55,091 bases of DNA, taken from Prevotella sp. GTDB taxonomy: Bacteria > Bacteroidota > Bacteroidia > Bacteroidales > Bacteroidaceae. This document shows positions 26,328 through 34,462 of this stretch, in pieces. A program made the translations under genes and the position numbers. The notes beneath the pieces were generated by a model. That model saw only the letters and a program-made list of their open reading frames with translations, had not been told where the DNA came from and ran no database searches. The DNA lies in assembly GCA_017400455.1 (NCBI GenBank), contig JAFPTC010000033.1, positions 1 to 55,091 on the forward strand. Reading direction: 5' to 3'. The first letter of the stretch is position 1. The number at the start of each line of letters is the position of its first letter.

Positions 26328-27419
26328 TCATCTCAATTCTACAGAGTTGTCTGATGCGAATCGCAGGTCATCAATATTGTCAAATATGGTCGGGACTATG
26401 TCGCCCTTCTGATTGACGAGTCGAATTAACTGTCCTACACCCTTTTTGTTGATTTTTGCGAAACTCTTTATACAGTCGTTGCTGTGGGTTGTGACGAACA
26501 CTTGTACGTTCAGTTTCTCGGACAGCATGAAAATAATCTGCCACAACTGATCTTGTACGGAATAATGAAGTCCTGTTTCGAACTCGTCAAGAAGCAGAAC
26601 ACCATCCTTGCAATTCAGCAAAGCGAGAATAATTGTCAGAATTCTGTTGATGCCGTCACCCATAGAACTGAGACGGTATCGCTTGTCGCTACCTGTGATT
26701 GTTACAACAGCGATTCGTGCCGAGTTTCGTCCTTCGTTCGTATCGATAAAACGTATTCTGTTTATGTCGGGATTAATGACTCGCAACGCATCAAGCACAT
26801 AGTCTTCATTAGGCGATAAAGAAATGTTATCAAACAATTTCGCGTTTGCTATTCTGTCAATCATATATATCGGAATATATTGTAAGGGGCATTTCTCTTT
26901 AAACGTATTCAGATAACTCCTTTTCTTATCGTATGGAATGATATTGCTCTGAGTTCCACTTGTAACAAGCAAGCCTGCTCCTGTGATGGAACCACGCTCA
27001 ACCTGTGTTCCAATCATGCTCTCATGAAAGGTTTCCATAGAAGTGGACGTCCCTCTCTTTACTTCACGAATATAAACTTGTGATATTCTGAGAGGGATCT
27101 CCCCTTTGCCATTTGTCCCAAATTCCATTTCAAAGTCGCCATTATAGTTTTCCTCCCATCCTGAAAACAACGAGATATAATGGCGTTTGACGTTGTCCGT
27201 ATTCACTTCGTCTCTATCATCATCGTGAATGGTCTCACCACGATCGGCAAGCAACATCCGCAGCCAGTTTTCTTCTCCATTTGTGATATAAATGGAAAGG
27301 GCTTCCAGTAAACTGGACTTGCCGACATTATTCTTTCCAACAATCAGATTGACTTTTCCGAGTTTCTCGATTGTCAGTTCCTTGAAGTTCTTGAAATTCT
27401 TAATATGAAAAGACTCCAT
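26328..27419 (-). CDS. OLD/RecF-like AAA ATPase (AAA_15/AAA_21 type)
   Basis: ATPase of 363 residues of the ABC/SMC-related OLD group. The N-terminus MESFHIKNFKNFKELTIEKL leads to Walker A GKNNVGKSS (28-36). The signature region is YRLSSMGDGINRILTIILALL, and Walker B is GVLLLDEFETGLHYSVQDQLW. The switch histidine is in QVFVTTHSNDCIKSF. No Toprim domain is fused; it is supplied by the next gene one base away. In split systems of this kind the ATPase senses a phage product and releases the nuclease. Upstream lies a -7 box but no convincing -33 box. The pair sits in an AT-rich segment beside an Rpn nuclease gene. Confidence 0.88.
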   Translation of the reverse strand: MESFHIKNFKNFKELTIEKLGKVNLIVGKNNVGKSSLLEALSIYITNGEENWLRMLLADRGETIHDDDRDEVNTDNVKRHYISLFSGWEENYNGDFEMEFGTNGKGEIPLRISQVYIREVKRGTSTSMETFHESMIGTQVERGSITGAGLLVTSGTQSNIIPYDKKRSYLNTFKEKCPLQYIPIYMIDRIANAKLFDNISLSPNEDYVLDALRVINPDINRIRFIDTNEGRNSARIAVVTITGSDKRYRLSSMGDGINRILTIILALLNCKDGVLLLDEFETGLHYSVQDQLWQIIFMLSEKLNVQVFVTTHSNDCIKSFAKINKKGVGQLIRLVNQKGDIVPTIFDNIDDLRFASDNSVELR

Positions 27420-27822
27420 GATGTCAAACTTATTTCAAAAAGATGTTGCAAAATTAAAGATTATTCTGGAAAATAACGAATGATTTGGTAAAAACTTTAC
27501 TTAATTTATATATTGAATTCCTCTTGTTGCTATAAAAACGTGAACAATACTGTTTTAAAGATTATATATTTATTGTTTAAGAAATCCGCACAAGACGGAA
27601 TCTGTGTGCAAATTTAATGATTTTTATCGAGTTCAACGCATGAAATGGCGGAAATATTTTACAAGAAGTTGCTTTTTTCGCTATAGGGCGCAGAAACAGG
27701 AAGAAATTTTGCGGTTTTGCCATCATTTTTCTGTCTTACTTCCTATTTAAACAAAAAAATCAAGCGAAAACCTTTTATGTTTAATGATTATTGTGTAACT
27801 TTGCGGCAAATAATTCATTGTT
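27420..27822. other. AT-rich divergent intergenic region
   Basis: About 400 bp between the divergent ATPase and Rpn genes. A possible -7 box for the ATPase (TAATTTTG, minus) lies at 27449-27456, and one for the Rpn gene (TAACTTTG, plus) at 27796-27803; neither has a good TTTG partner. No gene or strong hairpin was seen in the rest. Confidence 0.55.
27796..27803 (+). promoter_or_regulatory. -7 promoter box of the Rpn nuclease gene
   Basis: TAACTTTG lies about 20 bp before the ATG at 27823. The upstream element is weak (TTTATG near 27774). Confidence 0.45.
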
Positions 27823-28767
27823 ATGAAAGAAAGGACATTCGTCAGCTTTGACTGGGCCCTGAAGCGCATCCTGCGCGACAAGGCCAACTTCGGCGTGCTT
27901 GAGGGCTTCCTCACCACGCTGCTGAACTTTAACGTGAAGATACACCGGCTGCTGGAAAGCGAAGGTAACCAGGACAGGAGGGAGTCAAAATACAACCGTG
28001 TTGACTTGCTGGCTGAGAACGGCAATGGCGAGCTGATACTCATCGAGGTGCAGGGCGAGCCAGAGTTCGCCTACTTCCAGCGCATGCTCTTCGGTGCCTC
28101 GAAACTCGTCACGGACTATATTAACGGCGGGCAGAACTATGAGAACGTGAAGAAGATTTACTCGGTGAACATCGTCTACTTCGACTTGGGACAGGGCGAC
28201 GACGTCGTCTACCACGGCAAGACGGAGTTCCGTGGCGTACACAATGGCGACCTGCTGAAACTGAGTCCCTACCAGCAGCAGAAGTTTGAGGTGAGCGACA
28301 TATACGAGCTGTATCCCGAATACTATATATTGAAGGTGAACGACTTCAACCGCTGGTCGCGTGTGCCCTTAGACCAGTGGCTCTATTTCCTGGCCACCAG
28401 CGACATTCCCGATGATGCCGACGCTCCCGGGCTGAAAGAGGCTCGCGAGAAACTTGTCATCATGCAGATGAGCCGTGAGGACCAGCGTGCCTACGAGAGC
28501 TACTGGATGGACCGCCATATCCTTGAAAACACCATGACCACCGCTCGCGGCGAAGGAAAACTGGAAGGCTATGAAGAAGGTAGGGCAGAAGGTAGGGCAG
28601 AAGGTAGGGCAGAAGGTAGAGCAGAAGGTAGAGTCGAGGGAATGACCGAAGGCGCACGCAAGAAAGCACTGGAGATTGCTCAAAAAATGAAAGAGCTGGG
28701 ACTTCCGGACGAAAGCATTATCGGAATGACGGGCTTGACCTTGCAAGACTTGCACGATCTTTCCTGA
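27823..28767 (+). CDS. Rpn-family (PD-(D/E)XK) nuclease, YhgA-like transposase-related
   Basis: Protein of 314 residues of the recombination-promoting nuclease group. The N-terminus KERTFVSFDWALKRILRD is typical. The nuclease core shows YNRVDLLAENGNGELILIEVQGE, where Asp, Glu and Gln fit the PD-(D/E)xK active site. The C-terminus contains a four-residue repeat (EGRA four times, then EGRV) coded by a 12-bp DNA repeat. Published work on Rpn proteins reports that a short C-terminal product (RpnS), started inside the gene, blocks the full-length toxin, and that a four-residue repeat in RpnS varies between strains. In-frame Met214 and Met216 (MQMSRED) could be such an internal start. Context beside an ATPase-Toprim pair fits defence. 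Confidence 0.88.
   Translation: MKERTFVSFDWALKRILRDKANFGVLEGFLTTLLNFNVKIHRLLESEGNQDRRESKYNRVDLLAENGNGELILIEVQGEPEFAYFQRMLFGASKLVTDYINGGQNYENVKKIYSVNIVYFDLGQGDDVVYHGKTEFRGVHNGDLLKLSPYQQQKFEVSDIYELYPEYYILKVNDFNRWSRVPLDQWLYFLATSDIPDDADAPGLKEAREKLVIMQMSREDQRAYESYWMDRHILENTMTTARGEGKLEGYEEGRAEGRAEGRAEGRAEGRVEGMTEGARKKALEIAQKMKELGLPDESIIGMTGLTLQDLHDLS
28576..28635 (+). repeat. 12-bp tandem repeat in the Rpn gene
   Basis: Five units of 12 bp: GAAGGTAGGGCA three times, GAAGGTAGAGCA, and GAAGGTAGAGTC. They code EGRA four times and EGRV. The identical first three copies suggest recent expansion. Confidence 0.95.
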
Positions 28768-28781
28768 CACTCGTTTATTCG

Positions 28782-28789
28782 TAACTTTG
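28782..28789 (+). promoter_or_regulatory. -7 promoter box of the PAP2 gene
   Basis: TAACTTTG ends 5 bp before the ATG at 28795, so a transcript would be nearly leaderless unless it starts upstream with the Rpn gene. The -33 region is weak. Confidence 0.4.
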
Positions 28790-28794
28790 CAGCC

Positions 28795-29367
28795 ATGAAG
28801 CGTTTTTTTCTTTTCCTCATGGCCTGCTTTTGGGCGGGCGGCATGCTGGGACAGCACCGCAGCGACGCGCTGGACGACGTGCTGCAGCACGTGCCTATGG
28901 CCTCGGTATTTGCGCTGAAGGGGCTGGGCGAGGCCGGTCTTGTGGAGGCAGACAACGCCACGCCCTGGCTGGAACTGACGGCCACGGCCATCGGTTCTTA
29001 TGCCCTCTCGGCCGCCACCACTTATTCGCTGAAGCAACTGGCTAACGAGCGCCGGCCCGACAAGAGCGACCGCCGGTCGTTTCCCTCGGGCCATGCCACC
29101 TTTGCCTTTGCCGGAGCCACGATGCTCTACCACGAGTTTGGCCATGTGTCGCCGTGGGTGATAGTGGGTGGCTATGGGCTGGCCACGCTGACGGCCCTTG
29201 ACCGCCTGCGCCTTGACCGCCACTACCTGCACGACGTCTGTGCCGGCGCCGCCGTAGGCATCATGGGCACGGAGGTGGCCTACTTCCTGAAGCGGAAAAT
29301 CATTAAGGATGAACGGCTCGACCTGTCCTTCACAGGCCAGACCGTCAGCTTGGCTTATAGGTTCTGA
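28795..29367 (+). CDS. PAP2-family phosphatase, exported or membrane-linked
   Basis: Acid phosphatase of the PAP2 superfamily (190 residues), which removes phosphate from lipid phosphates such as undecaprenyl diphosphate or phosphatidic acid. The three motifs are complete: K80 to R87-P88 (KQLANERRP), P97-SGH100 (FPSGHATFAFAG), and R137-x5-H143-x3-D147 (DRLRLDRHYLHD). A signal peptide ends near GMLGQ. Few strongly hydrophobic segments are seen, so it may be periplasmic rather than a six-span membrane enzyme. It follows the Rpn gene by 27 bp and converges with the thioredoxin-like gene. Substrate not determined. Confidence 0.9.
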   Translation: MKRFFLFLMACFWAGGMLGQHRSDALDDVLQHVPMASVFALKGLGEAGLVEADNATPWLELTATAIGSYALSAATTYSLKQLANERRPDKSDRRSFPSGHATFAFAGATMLYHEFGHVSPWVIVGGYGLATLTALDRLRLDRHYLHDVCAGAAVGIMGTEVAYFLKRKIIKDERLDLSFTGQTVSLAYRF

Positions 29368-29445
29368 TCCTCCTTTCACCGCCGTATTATATTCGCTTCA
29401 TTTGTACCAAGTCAGTTTTTTATTGTCCGAGAATCCATTGTAGTG

Positions 29446-29985
29446 TCATAGCTTCACAGCTTTGGGAGTCCAGTTCCTGAAGAAACGCAGCACCTTCTCC
29501 TGATTGTAGCCCTGTCCTTCCTCCAGGAAACTCGAATCCTGAATATGGATGACCTTTCCATCCTCATCAAGCACTACGAACACGGGGAATCCGAAGCGGC
29601 CACAGTTGTCCAGGCGCTTCATCAATGCTGCTGCCTGCTGCTTTTGCGCCTCACTTCCAGAACGGCGAGGGTTGTAGTTCACATGGATATACTCAAAGTT
29701 CTCGCTGATGACCTTGCTGATGGTGGTGTCATTCGCGATGAAGTCGGCAAAGCGCAAGCACCAGGGACACCAGTTACCACCGACCTGACAGATGACGAAC
29801 TTGCCTACAGACTTGGCTTTCGCTACTGCCAGGTCTATCTGCCCGATGGGATTAATTGTCTCGTCATATACCTTTTTCCGCTCGATTTCTGGTTGCTGGC
29901 TACCATCGGGACCCAAGAAGCCCTGTGCATCTGCCGGCAAACTCAACAGCATGGCTGCCATCATTGCAATAAAATACTTCTTCAT
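29446..29985 (-). CDS. Exported thioredoxin-like protein
   Basis: Protein of 179 residues with a signal peptide ending near PADAQ and a thioredoxin fold. The redox motif is WCPWC (Cys73, Cys76) in CQVGGNWCPWCLRFADF. The later cis-proline loop is FGFPVFVVLDEDGK. This WCxWC form is common in Thioredoxin_7-type proteins that keep periplasmic or lipoprotein thiols reduced. It is the last gene of a likely operon with a nitroreductase and a 49-residue protein (23-bp gap). The partner protein is unknown. Confidence 0.88.
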   Translation of the reverse strand: MKKYFIAMMAAMLLSLPADAQGFLGPDGSQQPEIERKKVYDETINPIGQIDLAVAKAKSVGKFVICQVGGNWCPWCLRFADFIANDTTISKVISENFEYIHVNYNPRRSGSEAQKQQAAALMKRLDNCGRFGFPVFVVLDEDGKVIHIQDSSFLEEGQGYNQEKVLRFFRNWTPKAVKL

Positions 29986-30008
29986 CGTTTAGTCTTATGG
30001 ATTATCTT

Positions 30009-30158
30009 TCAATCGTTTATGTAGTTCTTTGTACTCATATCATAATATAGAGCCTCCAGTTCCTGAAGTGTCAGGTTCTCCACAGAGTGCTCTATGATGC
30101 GTATCAACTCCTCACGCCGATAGTCATCAGACTGTCCGAAACGTCCTGTATATGCCAT
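30009..30158 (-). CDS. Small conserved-looking protein of 49 residues, unknown function
   Basis: MAYTGRFGQSDDYRREELIR begins one base after the nitroreductase stop codon, so translation is probably coupled. The rest (HSVENLTLQELEALYYDMSTK) is predicted helical and acidic, with no cysteine or membrane segment. A longer reading from 30218 would overlap the nitroreductase and is less likely. No function can be given. Confidence 0.5.
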   Translation of the reverse strand: MAYTGRFGQSDDYRREELIRIIEHSVENLTLQELEALYYDMSTKNYIND

Positions 30159-30159
30159 G

Positions 30160-30657
30160 CTATCTTGTGATTTCTTCAATAGTCTTTCGATTCTTGGGCT
30201 TGATGTCATCAGCAGCATAGCCTAATGGAATGACCACGGCAGGCTCTTCGTTTTCAGGGAGGTCGAAGAGCTGCTTGCACAACATGGCATCGAAGTTGCA
30301 TACCCAACAGGTGGCCAGACCTTGCTCGGTTGCAGCCAGACAGAGATGCTCAACGGCAATGGCAATATCGATGTCGCCATGATGCTTACCGTCTGCCCTC
30401 ACCCATTCCTCGTCGTGCAGGATGGTGGCAATGACGTACATCGGTGCCGTCTTGAACCAGTCGCGGTTGTAGCACTGCTGCAGCCGCGCCTTGTCCTCTT
30501 CCTCGCTGACGATGTGGAAACGCCAAGGCTGTTTGTTCACTGCCGAAGGTGCAAACCGTACACACTCCAGGATATAGTCGAGTTTCTCACGCTCCACACC
30601 GAGGGACTTATATGCCCTACAGCTGTATCTGCTTTTTACAAGTTCCAAGAAATCCAT
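30160..30657 (-). CDS. Nitroreductase-family flavoprotein
   Basis: FMN-dependent NAD(P)H oxidoreductase of 165 residues, a short member of the family. The N-terminus MDFLELVKSRYSCRAYK carries the FMN phosphate contact SRYSCR. RFAPSAVNKQPWRFHIV and the C-terminal AVVIPLGYAAD are typical. The start at 30657 was chosen because it gives the family N-terminus; an in-frame Met at 30678 adds seven residues. A -7 box lies about 36 bp upstream. It probably heads an operon with the 49-residue protein and the thioredoxin-like protein. Physiological substrate unknown. Confidence 0.92.
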   Translation of the reverse strand: MDFLELVKSRYSCRAYKSLGVEREKLDYILECVRFAPSAVNKQPWRFHIVSEEEDKARLQQCYNRDWFKTAPMYVIATILHDEEWVRADGKHHGDIDIAIAVEHLCLAATEQGLATCWVCNFDAMLCKQLFDLPENEEPAVVIPLGYAADDIKPKNRKTIEEITR

Positions 30658-30905
30658 TTTGTCTTTTTTGATAAACATTGTTTTATTGAGGGCAAAATTA
30701 CAAATAATCGGGCAGAAATGAATAGCTTTGCGCAATCATTTAAGAGAAATTGTGACTTGACGGGGTCGCCATCCGTATGAGTTGCACTGAAATGGCACCG
30801 CTCGGCTCAGAAAGCAATCGATGCGCTGTGGAACGACTGCCTGCACCTCTTGCACCAGTTGCATCGCACGACTGAAAAACAATGCGCAGAGCTGTCGGCC
30901 GGAAT

Positions 30906-31078
30906 TGCATATTTATGCAGTTTCACGGGAGGCCTCCCCAGCAAATTTTGGCGTTGACTTTTTACTCTGGGGCGTTGACTTTTTCAGTAAAGTCGCCACT
31001 TTTTGCTCATGGCGTGACGCTTGCAGCCTACGGGGTGACGGTTTTGTATATTTATGCAAAACTATGAATAAATATGCA
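30906..31078. promoter_or_regulatory. Three ARG-box-like palindromes
   Basis: TGCATATTTATGCA (30906-30919), TGTATATTTATGCA (31045-31058) and TGAATAAATATGCA (31065-31078) share the form TGNATA-WW-TATGCA or a close variant. The last two are 20 bp apart start to start, about two helical turns. They resemble ArgR operators, but no arginine gene is near. Confidence 0.35.
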
Positions 31079-31341
31079 GAATGGAACATACAGAAAACTT
31101 TTCTATTTGTTCCATCGCGCCTTGCCCTGCTTGCACCTGAGTCGCACCGAGACGGTACCTGGGGTTGCACCGGTCTTTTTTGTGGCTGCTCCTTTGGTAC
31201 ACCCCAAGTGCCCCTTAGGTGCAAGTAGATTATGGGCGTAACTTGCTGAAAGTCAACTTTGGTGCAAGAGGTGCAACCACCTTTCAGTGCAACCCCTGTG
31301 AAGATGAAATACTACTTTTTGCTCCAAAAACAGGCGATTTT

Positions 31342-31372
31342 TTTGTCGTTTAAGAAAAATACATTACCTTTG
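31342..31372 (+). promoter_or_regulatory. Promoter of the GH31 gene
   Basis: TTTG (31342-31345), a 19-bp spacer and TACCTTTG (31365-31372): a full Bacteroidetes promoter about 50 bp before the ATG at 31422. Confidence 0.8.
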
Positions 31373-31421
31373 CATGTAGAAAACGATAGTAACAAATAAC
31401 TAATAATTAAATTCTGAAACC

Positions 31422-34400
31422 ATGAAGATGAAAAATTTTATCACCTTGGCCATGCTGACGGCTGCACTGACCGTGCAGGCTGCCGACGTGACGACCAAGG
31501 GTAACGTGGTGACCATCCGGCCCGACGGTGGACAGGCGAAGGTCATCCAGCTGGAAGTAGTGAACGACAACATCATCCGCGTGCGTGCCACCAGCAAGGA
31601 CGAGCTGCCCCAGAAGCCGCAGAGCCTGATGGTGGTGGAACAGACGCCGCCGGCCAAGGGCTCGTTTACCATCAGCGAGAGCGATGACCAGGGTAGGGTG
31701 GTAGTGGCTGCCAAGAACGTGAAGGCCTATGTGGACAAGGCCACGGGAAAGGTGGAGTTCTACGACGCCAACGGCCAGGCGCTGCTCAAGGAAGCCAATG
31801 ACGGCAAGAAGTTCAGCGACTTCACCGTGCCCGAGCGGGAGCTGGGCGAGAAGGGCGGCGACGCCGTGACCGAGGAGATGAAGCACGGACTGCAGTGGCA
31901 GATGAAGTTCGACTCGCCTGCCAACGAGGCTTTCTACGGACTGGGCCAGCACCAGAGCGAGGAGTTCAACATGAAAGGGAAGAACGAGGACCTCTTCCAG
32001 TATAACACCAAGGTGAGCATCCCCTTCGTCGTGTCGTCGAAGAACTATGGTCTGCTATGGGATGCCTACAGCTACTGCCGCTTTGGCAAGCCCGACGAGT
32101 ATCTGCAGCTGAACCGCGCCTTCCGCCTTTACGACAAGCAGGGCCAGAAGGGCCACCTCACCGGCACCTACATCGACAAGGACGGCCGCCGGCTGGTGAG
32201 AGAGGAAGACAGCATCTACTATGAATATGCCTACCCCGCGAAGAGCGAGATTGCCAACCGCACCGACAACGGCGGACTGAAGAACCTGCCCAAGGGCTTC
32301 AACCTGCAGGGCGCCAACGTGGTCTACGAGGGCTTCATCGAGCCTAAGTGCTGCGACGGCGGCCGCTGCCATTGCAACGGCCATTGCCAGTGTGCCGGAC
32401 AGAAGGAGCTTTATCAGTTTATCCTCTACTATGCCGGATATATCAAGGTGTATATCGACGGCCAGGAGGTGGTGCCCGAGCGTTGGCGCACGGCCTGGAA
32501 CCCCAATGCCTATAAGTTTGACGTGACGCTGGAGAAGAAAAAGCGCGTGCAGCTGCGCATAGAATGGCAGCCCGACGGCGGCGAGAGCTATTGCGGACTG
32601 CGCGTGGCCGAACCCCGCAGCCAGCAGGAGCGCGAGAACCTGAGCATCTGGTGCGAGATGGCTCGCGACATGGACTACTATTTCATAGCCGGCGAGAACC
32701 TCGACCAGGTCATCTCGGGCTATCGCACGCTCACCGGCAAGGCAAGCCTCTATCCCAAGTGGGTGCTGGGCTTCTGGCAGAGCCGCGAGCGCTACAAGAC
32801 CAGTGCTGAGATTGAAGAGACGCTCAGCGAGTTCCGCCGCCGCCACATTCCCATCGACAACATCGTGCAGGACTGGAATTACTGGAAGCTCGACTCCTGG
32901 GGCGACCATACCTTTGAGGCTGCGCGCTATCCCAACCCCCAGGCCATGCTCGACAGCGTTCACCAGATGCACGGCCGTTTCATGATCTCGGTTTGGCCCA
33001 AGTTCTACGACACCGTGGAGAACTATAAAGAGCTCGACCGCATGGGCGCCATGTACCACCAGGCCGTGAAGGACGACATCCACGACTGGCTGGGCTTCCG
33101 TGGCTCGTTCTACGATGCCTATGATGCCGAGGCCCGGAAGGTGTTCTGGCGGCAGATGGATGAGAATCTTTATACAAAGTACCAGCACGGCATCGATGCC
33201 TGGTGGATGGATGCCTCTGAGCCCAACGTGCGCGACTGCACGCCCATGTGGTATCGGAAGGCCCTCTGCGGCCCCACGGCCCTGGGCACGTCGACTGAGT
33301 ATTTCAATGCCTACTCCACGGTCAACGCCGACGCCATCTACAACGGTCAGCGTGGAACGTGGAAGCAGCTGTTGAAGAAGAACAAGAAACTCTCCGAGCC
33401 TCGCGTCTTCCTGCTCACCCGCAGCGGATTCGCCGGCGAGCAGCGCTACAGCACCGCTACCTGGAGCGGCGACATAGGCACCCGCTGGGAGGACATGCGC
33501 GCCCAGATGACGGCTGGCCTGAACTATTCGCTCTCGGGCATTCCCTTCTGGGGAATGGACCAGGGTGGCTTCTGTGTGGAGAACCGTTATGTGGCTGCGC
33601 AGCAGCTCTTTGACAAGACGGGCCAGGAGAACGAAGACCTGAAGGAATGGCGTGAGCTGCAGACGCGCTGGAACCAGTTCGGCGCCTTCATCCCCCTCTT
33701 CCGCGCCCATGGCCAGTGGCCCCTGCGCGAGATTTGGAACATCGCGCCCGACAATCATCCTGCCTACCAGTCGTTTGTCTACTACGACCGCCTGCGCTAT
33801 CAGCTCATGCCCTACCTCTATTCGCTGGCCGGATGGGCCCATTTCAAGGACTACACGCTGATGCGCGCCCTGGTGATGGACTTCGGCGGCGACAAGCAGG
33901 TGCAGAACATCGGCAACCAGTGGATGCTGGGCCCGGCGCTGATGGCCTGCCCCGTGGGCTACTACAAGGCTCGCAACCGTCAGGTCTACTTCCCCAGCCA
34001 GTGCGGCTGGTATGATCTCTACACGGGCGAGTACGTCAAGGGTGGCCAGCGCCTGGTGGTCGACGCCCCCTACGAGCGCATCCCGGTGTATGTCCGCGAG
34101 GGTGCCATCATTCCCTTCGGTCCCGAGATGGAGTGGAGCGACGAGAAGCCAGCCGAGCTGATCAACCTTTACGTCTATGCCGGCCAGAACGGCCAGTTCC
34201 AGCTCTACGAGGACGAGGGCACGAACTATAACTACGAGAAGGGCAAGTGGGCAACCATCGACATCACTTACGACGATGCCACTCGCACCGTCAGCTTCGC
34301 CCAGCGTCAAGGCCAGTTCCCCGGCATGCTGAAGGAGCGCCGCTTCAACGTGGTGCTCGTCACGAAGGATGGGCCCAAGGCGCTCAACCTGAAGAATCCC

Positions 34401-34451
34401 GAAGGTAAAATGGTGAACTACAACGGCAAGGCTGTCAGCGTCCAGCTGTAG
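31422..34451 (+). CDS. Glycoside hydrolase family 31 (alpha-xylosidase/alpha-glucosidase type) with PA14 insert
   Basis: Exported enzyme of 1009 residues that removes alpha-linked xylose or glucose. A signal peptide ends near TVQAA. The N-terminal beta-sandwich is interrupted after about residue 300 by a PA14-like domain (YAGYIKVYIDGQEVVPERWR), an arrangement known from xyloglucan alpha-xylosidases of Bacteroidetes. The catalytic barrel has the nucleophile Asp597 in AWWMDASEPN and the acid/base Asp684 in WSGDIGTRWEDM. FWGMDQGGFC and the DUF5110-like C-terminus follow. Oddity: a cysteine/histidine cluster at residues 310-324 (Cys310, 311, 316, 318, 322, 324; His317, 321) just before the PA14 domain. 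It has its own promoter and no SusC/D neighbour. Alpha-xylosidase is the favoured reading. Confidence 0.92.
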   Translation: MKMKNFITLAMLTAALTVQAADVTTKGNVVTIRPDGGQAKVIQLEVVNDNIIRVRATSKDELPQKPQSLMVVEQTPPAKGSFTISESDDQGRVVVAAKNVKAYVDKATGKVEFYDANGQALLKEANDGKKFSDFTVPERELGEKGGDAVTEEMKHGLQWQMKFDSPANEAFYGLGQHQSEEFNMKGKNEDLFQYNTKVSIPFVVSSKNYGLLWDAYSYCRFGKPDEYLQLNRAFRLYDKQGQKGHLTGTYIDKDGRRLVREEDSIYYEYAYPAKSEIANRTDNGGLKNLPKGFNLQGANVVYEGFIEPKCCDGGRCHCNGHCQCAGQKELYQFILYYAGYIKVYIDGQEVVPERWRTAWNPNAYKFDVTLEKKKRVQLRIEWQPDGGESYCGLRVAEPRSQQERENLSIWCEMARDMDYYFIAGENLDQVISGYRTLTGKASLYPKWVLGFWQSRERYKTSAEIEETLSEFRRRHIPIDNIVQDWNYWKLDSWGDHTFEAARYPNPQAMLDSVHQMHGRFMISVWPKFYDTVENYKELDRMGAMYHQAVKDDIHDWLGFRGSFYDAYDAEARKVFWRQMDENLYTKYQHGIDAWWMDASEPNVRDCTPMWYRKALCGPTALGTSTEYFNAYSTVNADAIYNGQRGTWKQLLKKNKKLSEPRVFLLTRSGFAGEQRYSTATWSGDIGTRWEDMRAQMTAGLNYSLSGIPFWGMDQGGFCVENRYVAAQQLFDKTGQENEDLKEWRELQTRWNQFGAFIPLFRAHGQWPLREIWNIAPDNHPAYQSFVYYDRLRYQLMPYLYSLAGWAHFKDYTLMRALVMDFGGDKQVQNIGNQWMLGPALMACPVGYYKARNRQVYFPSQCGWYDLYTGEYVKGGQRLVVDAPYERIPVYVREGAIIPFGPEMEWSDEKPAELINLYVYAGQNGQFQLYEDEGTNYNYEKGKWATIDITYDDATRTVSFAQRQGQFPGMLKERRFNVVLVTKDGPKALNLKNPEGKMVNYNGKAVSVQL

Positions 34452-34462
34452 AGCCTTGCCCT

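Larger units (their letters stand above)
30658..31421. other. Repeat-rich noncoding region between nitroreductase and GH31 genes
   Basis: 764 bp without a believable gene; the frame at 30821-31228 (+) codes for nothing protein-like. It holds the nitroreductase -7 box (TAATTTTG, 30693-30700, minus). Also present are several TTGCACC/GGTGCAA words in both orientations (30841-31290), a TTTCACGGGAGGCCTCCCC block (30921-30939), a 21-bp direct repeat GGCGTTGACTTTTT at 30950 and 30971, three TGNATA..TATGCA palindromes, and the GH31 promoter. Confidence 0.7.

Noticed and set aside
27823-28767. Functional insertion sequence
   Set aside because: Rpn proteins were once called transposases, but there are no terminal inverted repeats or target duplications around this gene.
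30821-31228. Open frame of 135 codons in the gap before the GH31 gene
   Set aside because: Composition is not protein-like, it overlaps repeats and palindromes, and it has no start signal.
32055-34310. Open frame of 751 codons on the minus strand opposite the GH31 gene
   Set aside because: The plus strand has the full GH31 catalytic motifs and a promoter. The antisense translation has no motif and skewed Val/His/Leu composition.
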